NCBI GenBank assembly: GCA_026874595.1
Contig: CM049307.1
Span: 94,898,330-94,962,329, forward strand
From: Sipunculus nudus
Taxonomy: Eukaryota; Annelida; Sipuncula; Golfingiida; Sipunculidae
Length of the DNA stretch: 64,000 bases
Direction of reading: 5' to 3'
Both the position numbers and the translations under genes were made by a program. The notes beneath the pieces are model-generated. The model did not search any database. It saw only the letters and a program-made list of their open reading frames with translations, and had not been told where the DNA came from. Of the stretch, positions 58,401-64,000 are shown piece after piece (positions within the stretch are counted from its first letter, which is position 1; every line of letters starts with the position of its first letter).

Positions 58401-59828
58401 ATAGCTCAAAGGTTATGGGTAACAGAGACCTAATTTCAGGTTTCCAAAGAGACTTTTTATGGGCCTCCCTGCATGTCAAGAGAGAAGATTCTAGGTGTAG
58501 TCGTTACGATTTGTGCCCTGTTAACAGATGGCCGCATCTTAAGAGGTCTAAAAAATAGAGAAAAATATTGGTATAAATCGAAAAAAATTCAGGTGGCGCC
58601 ACCAGTCTGCAGAAACTGATGAAACACTCCATGATCAATATCCATGCAAAAAATCATGATGATCAATGCATTAGTTGTTCAGATACTTGAGCTTTTGTAT
58701 CAAATTTTCCATTATTCTGGGGGGTACTTCGGAACCCCATAGCTCGAAGGATATAGGTCACAGTGACCTAATTTCAGGTTTACAAGGAGAATTTCCATAG
58801 ACCTCCCAGGATGTCAAGTAAGAAGATTCAAGTTCTAGTGGTTACGATTTGTGCCCTGTTAACGGACAGACGCCCGGACAGCCGGACGGACGACGGACAA
58901 AAGGTGATCCCTATAGCTCAGATGACTTACAGTCAGCTGAGCTAAAACGCCAGAAAATACATGAGACTAATTTTCATCAGAAAATATATAAAATAAAGGA
59001 GTCCGCAGGAGTCCTGTAAAAAATCTGAACATTCATGTTCATCTTGGTTTTTTTTTAGTAGGTAAGTGAGTAAAAGTATGATGAAATGGTAAGTATACAT
59101 GTTTAAGGTTATTTCACTGGCACACTAAAATAATTAAAAACAGCCATATTACCTAAATTTTCCTGTGGTTCAATTGGTAATTTTTTATCCAGGTTTAGCA
59201 GTTTCTTTGAGAATACTTTTTAAAAGGTAAAAAAATATGGCAATGAATATAATTTTAATTATCTAAATATTAAATGATATTACTAACCAGTAGAATTCAA
59301 AGGATAAAACACATATATATAACTACATGTTAAGAATATATTATAATATAATTAGCCTGTCCCTCTGATAATTTTTAGAAATTCTTTTTAAATTCGAGTG
59401 ATTTTTTAGGCACTTTCAGGGTGCAAAGAAGTTATTTCTGCATTTATGGTAACACTACAAAGTGCCGGCAAATTAAAATAATGAAGGGGAACTTACATTC
59501 TGAACATCAGCGAGGGTGACAGCATCAACGGCCTTGATCATACTGTTGACATCAGTCAGTACTCCACCAAACACAGCCTGCTCACGGAAGACAGCCAGCT
59601 GGCCAGCTGTGGTCTCCATCTCCATGGCGGTACTGCTCTTCAACTGGTTCCTGCAAAAAAATGGACACTCTTCACTCATACAGACCTAGGGTTGGGATTA
59701 TATCAGTTTTATATCATGATAATGGTAGTAAAATTTCTTTGAGCCACTCTCTACAAGGGCGTAGCCAGGATTTACAGCAGGGGGTGCACAGGGGCCTCCA
59801 ACTGGGCTTGGGATATATACATATAGGA

Positions 59829-59875
<47 letters not shown>

Positions 59876-62800
59876 TTATTAATTTATCTATTATTTTTTG
59901 ATAGTATAGAATTAGCCTACTTCAAAATCCTTGTACCATTTTTAAGGCTGAAAACAAAAGGAAAATTGACTTTTTTGCTTTAATTCTCTCAGTAGATATT
60001 ACTGTCAGGACTGTTTTCCCTCAGTATTACATGCAAAGTTTGATGGAGGGGAGGGGGCATGGAACCCCCCCCCCCCTTGAAAAGCCCCTGCTCTAAAGAA
60101 ACAGGATTTGGAGACTTGCCAGTTATCTGTCTGTTTATCTTCATTCAACCTCAACATATAGAGCCATATCATGTATAATTCATAATTCTATTATAATTTG
60201 CAGTTCTTGGCATGGTTGCAGAAATGCTTTGTTCTTCTCCAAAATCAGCCAATACACATCCCATTGGGATCTAAAGATACGTTTCTGCCTAGACGATGTC
60301 TTCAAAGTACATTTATGTCCCATCCCAGCCCCCTTCAAATACCCAAACCAATTTACTTACAGACCAAACCAAGCATGTTGCAAGCCAGATGATTGATTTC
60401 AAAGCAGAGAGACCCAAAAACTTGTGTGAGGGGTCCACTAGTATTAACTAGCATTAGGTTGTTTTTTGCAATGCAAAAACAGATATATGTCTCCCTTCCA
60501 TATGGGCCTCCCATTCACAAATATGAGGAACAAAATACAGACTACTTCAAAAGTCACAGCATTCACAAATAAGCTCTATTCCAGCTGATCTGACCTTGAA
60601 GATTAAGGTCAAAGTCACTGGTTTCTGAACACTTCCGAGATTTTTCCAGAAACATTGCACATATCAAATTTTATGAAGCTTAATAGAGTGGTTCAAAAGT
60701 AATAGTGTAAACAAAAAATTTCTAATTTGGCTGATTTGACCTGGGAGAAGGGGCAAGGTAACCAGTTTCATACTGTCTGAGATATTGGTAGAACAATTTA
60801 AGTTTGAAACTTCATGAAAAAATGTTGAGACGTTCAAAAATTATCACGTTTCACAAGAAATGACACAGACAATGACTGAACAAACACAGTATGTCTCCCC
60901 CATGGAAATGCAGACATTAATATTTTGAATACAAGGTTATTGCAGGTACACTGCTCCTATCATAATACAGGTATTCAACTGACATTAGATGTGACCCCAG
61001 TTTTAATAGAATAGTAATAATTTTTAATCAATAGTGATTGTTACTCACTTTCCCCTCTGCAAATCTTGGTCAGTGATGCCTCCTTTGGTTGCTGCAGCAA
61101 ACTGACCTACCATACTCTTCAGGATCTGAGGGAGAAAAAACATTTTAATTTAACTTGTACCCTCAGCTGTAATAAAAAATAACAAGAATATAATAAATAT
61201 TTATAAGCAGCATTTACCAAACTAGAAATCTTAAATGTAAAAGAAGTGAAATTATTTTATAAACTGATTTGTACAAAGGTAACAAATATTTAAATAACAC
61301 ACCTCTCTATACAATATATTTGTAGTGACCCTTGTCATTAAGGAGGCAGGAAAGATATTGCAACTTACGCTACTGGTAAATTTTAAAAACAATCTGCCGA
61401 CATTAATTATCTAGTTTTGAATTTTTAAAATATGATTTAAATTACAAAATGCCTCATTTTACAAAGAACTTTGGTACTGTTGATCACTATATTATATAGA
61501 TACCTTGCCCATGTCCTGTGAGTGTCCCACAACATGGAATCCAAAAAGTCCCGAGTCAGAATATGTAGCATTCACACATGATGCCTGAAAGAAAAGTCAC
61601 AATAATAACAACAAATATACAATAACCAGAATAATTGAATATTCAGACTTCATGTACAAGATGCATGGCAATTTTTTAAATTAAACTGTCCTAAGAGACA
61701 TAGCAAATATAATATAGTGAAATATATCAAATATAAATTACTTTATATTCTAATTAAAGGTGCTTGATCACCAATACTGAAATGGCAGAAATTAAAAAAA
61801 GAGTGTATTTAAGAAAATCCAAGAATCCTTCAATGATTAAACACATTCAGCTGTTGAAATCAGAACCGTGTTAATGGAAAATTAATATGACTTCACATAT
61901 GTTTATGTTTTTAAACTGTAATGCACTGCCAATAAAATTGTTCGTCTTATAAAAGGGCTGGTAATAGAACAAAACTTGCCACTCTCACTTTTGGGACAAT
62001 GTCAGCTAAAAACCCGAACTGAATAGCTCCAGTTAGTGGTGACCTATGTCAGTCCACATTATGAAACTGGGCTTTCACTATGTTTCACTACTTGTTAAAA
62101 TACTGATACATACAGCAAATGGTGCAGCTGTTCCCTGAGCAGCAGCCTGAGAGACCTTTGAGGTGGTCATGTTGTTGCTGTACTTAAGCCATGGTCCAGT
62201 TCCCATAATGCTCTGTAAAACCAGCAGAGGCACAAGGTCCTTGCTGTTTAAGCTATGAAATAAAAGATTAACATCATATCAATATATACATCCCTGTAAC
62301 ATGAAAAAAGCAAATATTTTTCAAAATATTTTTTCTTGCTTTTTATTTCTTCCCTTTGGTTTACTAAGCTTTAAAATCGTAAAACTGGGTGGTGTTAAAC
62401 ATGCATGTATATCATATATGTGTGAATAATAGCTCTGTCACACATATGTGTGTGCTTGTGTATGTGTGTGTGTGCCTGTACAGTGGATCTCCCTGGTCTT
62501 CCTAAATAAAAGATGCTGGGATTACATAATTTTACCAGGAATCACTGTTTCCACAAAAGCCTATACAAAGGATTGCTCCCATGGTGATTTTCATGTATAC
62601 ACACTCTTAAACACGCAGATATGCTGACAGAGACATGTAAACACCTAAGTAAAATTTTTCATGCATTTAAGAATGTGTGCACACATTGAAGGCCTTTTCC
62701 TGTTTAAATCTTTTCCATATTACAACCAATGATCCCACAAAGATTCTACCATTTCAAATATCTTGAATAAACATAAATATTATGGATAACCAGCATTTGA

Positions 62801-63679
62801 GGACACACTTACCCTGCTCCCTCAGTGACAATGGCAGCGTGAACAAATGGACTGACTGTCTCTACTCTCTGCTCACCTGCAACAGAGATAAGAATAAACA
62901 TATCTGCATCATTATAAAAAACATTTAAAGTTATCCCTGAGGAAACTAAAACAATCAACAAGAGAACCACTAATGGCTCTTAACACCCGTTGCATATTTT
63001 GACCTCATTGAATATGTGCATTTACCGAGAATTTAAATTAGGTGAGAAACTGTACTGGTTAATACTCATCATGAGTTATATAAAATTCCATTCGATTGTT
63101 GGAAAGTCAGGGTGGTGCAACCAAAGTGTGGTGACCTCCGACCTCATTAAATATGCATTGGTATTTTGCTCAAAATCCATCTGAAGCAAATATTTTATTG
63201 ATTAACATTTCTTTTGATTTCTTTTTTTCAAAATCCATCATAGTCCTCACAAGTTACCATGGCACCATCACATAGTAGCCTCTGACCTTATTAAATATGC
63301 GTGGATTTTGCTCATAATCAAAATTTGGCGTGATAATCTATTGGTTATTAGTTATGGTGAGTTTTATGAAAATCCATCATACCCCCGGTTAGTTTTCGTG
63401 GCAACACTAAAACTTAACTGACGGACAGACAGAGGGTATACCATACTAAGTCCCATCATAGGTGCATAAAAAGTTCTAGTCAGATTCTAATGAAACCTTA
63501 TGGAAGGTTAGGGGAACACCCAATAATTTATCCATTATATGTTGGAGGTATTTGGATCAGCATTTTTATTTAAAGGATTCATTACTATTGTAAGAGACAG
63601 CAACTTGTTTACCCCGGCTGAGAGCCAGAGCCAATCTCTTGTATAAGGGGTCATCTTTGTTCTTGCTGGCAGAGCTAAC
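55391..63679 (-). CDS. UQCRC2: UQCRC2, cytochrome bc1 core protein 2, C-terminal half (partial)
   Basis: Seven minus-strand exons, 63613-63679, 62813-62876, 62114-62252, 61504-61584, 61049-61125, 59497-59650 and 55391-55480, join in frame to 223 residues plus TAA. The product is core protein 2 of mitochondrial complex III, an M16-family protein in the matrix-facing core; vertebrate forms are about 450 residues, so about half lies beyond 64000. Matching phrases: VSPFVHAAIVTEGAG, NATYSDSGLFGFHVVGH, QLKSSTAMEMETTAGQ, and AMAAVGDLSETPYLDELMK at the end. No zinc-binding HxxEH motif is in this half. UQCRC1 or MPP subunits are less likely because of the sequence around YSDSGLFGF and the short tail. 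All splice sites are GT..AG and no frame break is seen. Confidence 0.93.
56050..58955. repeat. satellite-like tandem array, 337-bp monomer and 674-bp dimer
   Basis: The landmark ATTCTGG recurs at 57367, 57704, 58041, 58378 and 58714, a spacing of 337, 337, 337 and 336 bp. Alternate units share private variants (AACCCCATAGCTCG against GAGCCCCATAGCTCAAAGG; CATACTGCAG against AGTCTGCAG), so the true repeat is a dimer of 674 bp. Older, less regular units lie at 56050-57000, where landmarks are also 167 bp apart. Each unit has the palindrome GGTGGCGCCACC. Two units end with a GGACGGACGA-rich block (57141-57230, 58859-58950). The array fills UQCRC2's last intron. Confidence 0.9.
59497..59650 (-). 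CDS. UQCRC2: UQCRC2 exon
   Basis: 51 codons containing NQLKSSTAMEMETTAGQLAV and the M16 C-terminal helix ending LADVQN. Acceptor TTTTTTGCAG, donor GTAAGT. Confidence 0.95.
59651..61048 (-). other. UQCRC2: UQCRC2 intron, nothing further recognised
   Basis: Contains a (TA)n tract, a C-run (60066-60076) and AT-rich DNA with one diverged AGGTCA-type repeat near 60590-60620. No gene seen inside. Confidence 0.7.
59835..59870. repeat. (TA)n microsatellite
   Basis: About 18 TA units in a UQCRC2 intron. Confidence 0.95.
61049..61125 (-). CDS. UQCRC2: UQCRC2 exon
   Basis: Encodes ILKSMVGQFAAATKGGITDQ and DLQRG with two bases of a Lys codon. Donor GTGAGT. Confidence 0.93.
61504..61584 (-). CDS. UQCRC2: UQCRC2 exon
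   Basis: 27 codons, phase 0 at both ends. It contains NATYSDSGLFGFHVVGHSQD, the most recognisable segment of the family in this window. Confidence 0.95.
62114..62252 (-). CDS. UQCRC2: UQCRC2 exon
   Basis: Encodes LNSKDLVPLLVLQSIMGTGP followed by WLKYSNNMTTSKVSQAA and GTAAPFA. TGP.LK..SN is the conserved turn seen in core protein 2. Donor GTATGT. Confidence 0.93.
62813..62876 (-). CDS. UQCRC2: UQCRC2 exon
   Basis: Encodes GEQRVETVSPFVHAAIVTEG and A, ending in a split Gly codon. Acceptor CTGTTGCAG, donor GTAAGT. Confidence 0.9.
63613..63679 (-). CDS. UQCRC2: UQCRC2 exon (first in window)
   Basis: Encodes VSSASKNKDDPLYKRLALAL and SR plus one base of a Gly codon. The acceptor is CCTCACAG and the donor GTAAAC is weaker than the others. 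Least conserved of the seven, but both phases fit. Confidence 0.7.
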
Positions 63680-63928
63680 CTGTGAGGCAACCAAGTAGTT
63701 TGAAATATGTAACACATTTTTCTATGCAGCCAGGTATAAGAAAGGACTATAGAAAAATTTCAGAAAAATAAGTGGTATCTCACTGGTTTAAAGTATAATA
63801 TATGCAAAAATTAAGCGTAAATGAGGTGAAATATCCTGAGAAAAAATTTCCTGAACTTTCTCAAGCCTGATACCACACACCAATCTCTGATTGGGATCCT
63901 CAAGGGTGAAAGTATCTGGTTTCTATTT

Positions 63929-63932
63929 TCTA

Positions 63933-63980
<48 letters not shown>
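63929..63980. repeat. (TA)n microsatellite
   Basis: About 25 TA units near the window end, inside the UQCRC2 gene. Confidence 0.95.
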
Positions 63981-63983
<3 letters not shown>

Positions 63984-64000
63984 CCATTTCTTCTTGTACC

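Overview
The window is nuclear DNA of an animal. It is AT-rich, with short exons, long introns bounded by GT..AG, many (TA)n, (CA)n and (ATT)n tracts, homopolymer runs, tRNA-derived SINEs and several families of DNA transposon. Three genes can be read with confidence. The gene set and the repeat types suggest a marine invertebrate, most likely a spiralian such as a bivalve mollusc. That placement is inference from repeat style and has not been tested. There is no bacterial, organellar or viral gene, and no intact transposase or reverse transcriptase.

Layout: 1-11308 is intergenic. It holds a Helitron-like element (from 5410 or 6995 to 7774) with nested inverted repeats, a hammerhead-like repeat (9128-9246) and a putative solo LTR (9748-10548). 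CHCHD1 (mitochondrial ribosomal protein mS37; + strand, 11309-18460, three exons) follows. Its 5.8 kb first intron carries a Harbinger-type MITE, a tandem-repeat field and a complete 2.06 kb hAT-type element with 8-bp target duplication. From 18.6 to 29.4 kb there is no recognisable gene, only tandem and dispersed repeats, two SINEs and a second hammerhead-like repeat. The central gene is an ADMP-like BMP ligand (+ strand, 30607-50181, five exons, 444 residues), with a 13.4 kb first intron and a 3' region carrying a 33-bp minisatellite. From 51.9 to 55.3 kb there are two weak exon candidates and a foldback element. The minus-strand gene UQCRC2 (complex III core protein 2) fills 55391-63679 and continues beyond the window. 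Its last intron holds a satellite-like array with a 337-bp monomer and a 674-bp dimer period.

The genes do not form a pathway. CHCHD1 and UQCRC2 are nuclear housekeeping genes for mitochondria. ADMP is a secreted dorsoventral patterning ligand. All three reading frames join exactly across canonical splice sites, so they appear functional. ADMP and UQCRC2 converge tail to tail.

Most notable structures: a conserved hammerhead-ribozyme-like module present twice at 98% identity; the higher-order satellite with a 12-bp palindrome GGTGGCGCCACC that is also found in an apparently different array 43 kb away; a 21-bp-phased cluster of Smad-type GTCTAGAC palindromes; a perfect 42-bp hairpin inside the hAT element; and three copies of a 9-mer just upstream of ADMP.
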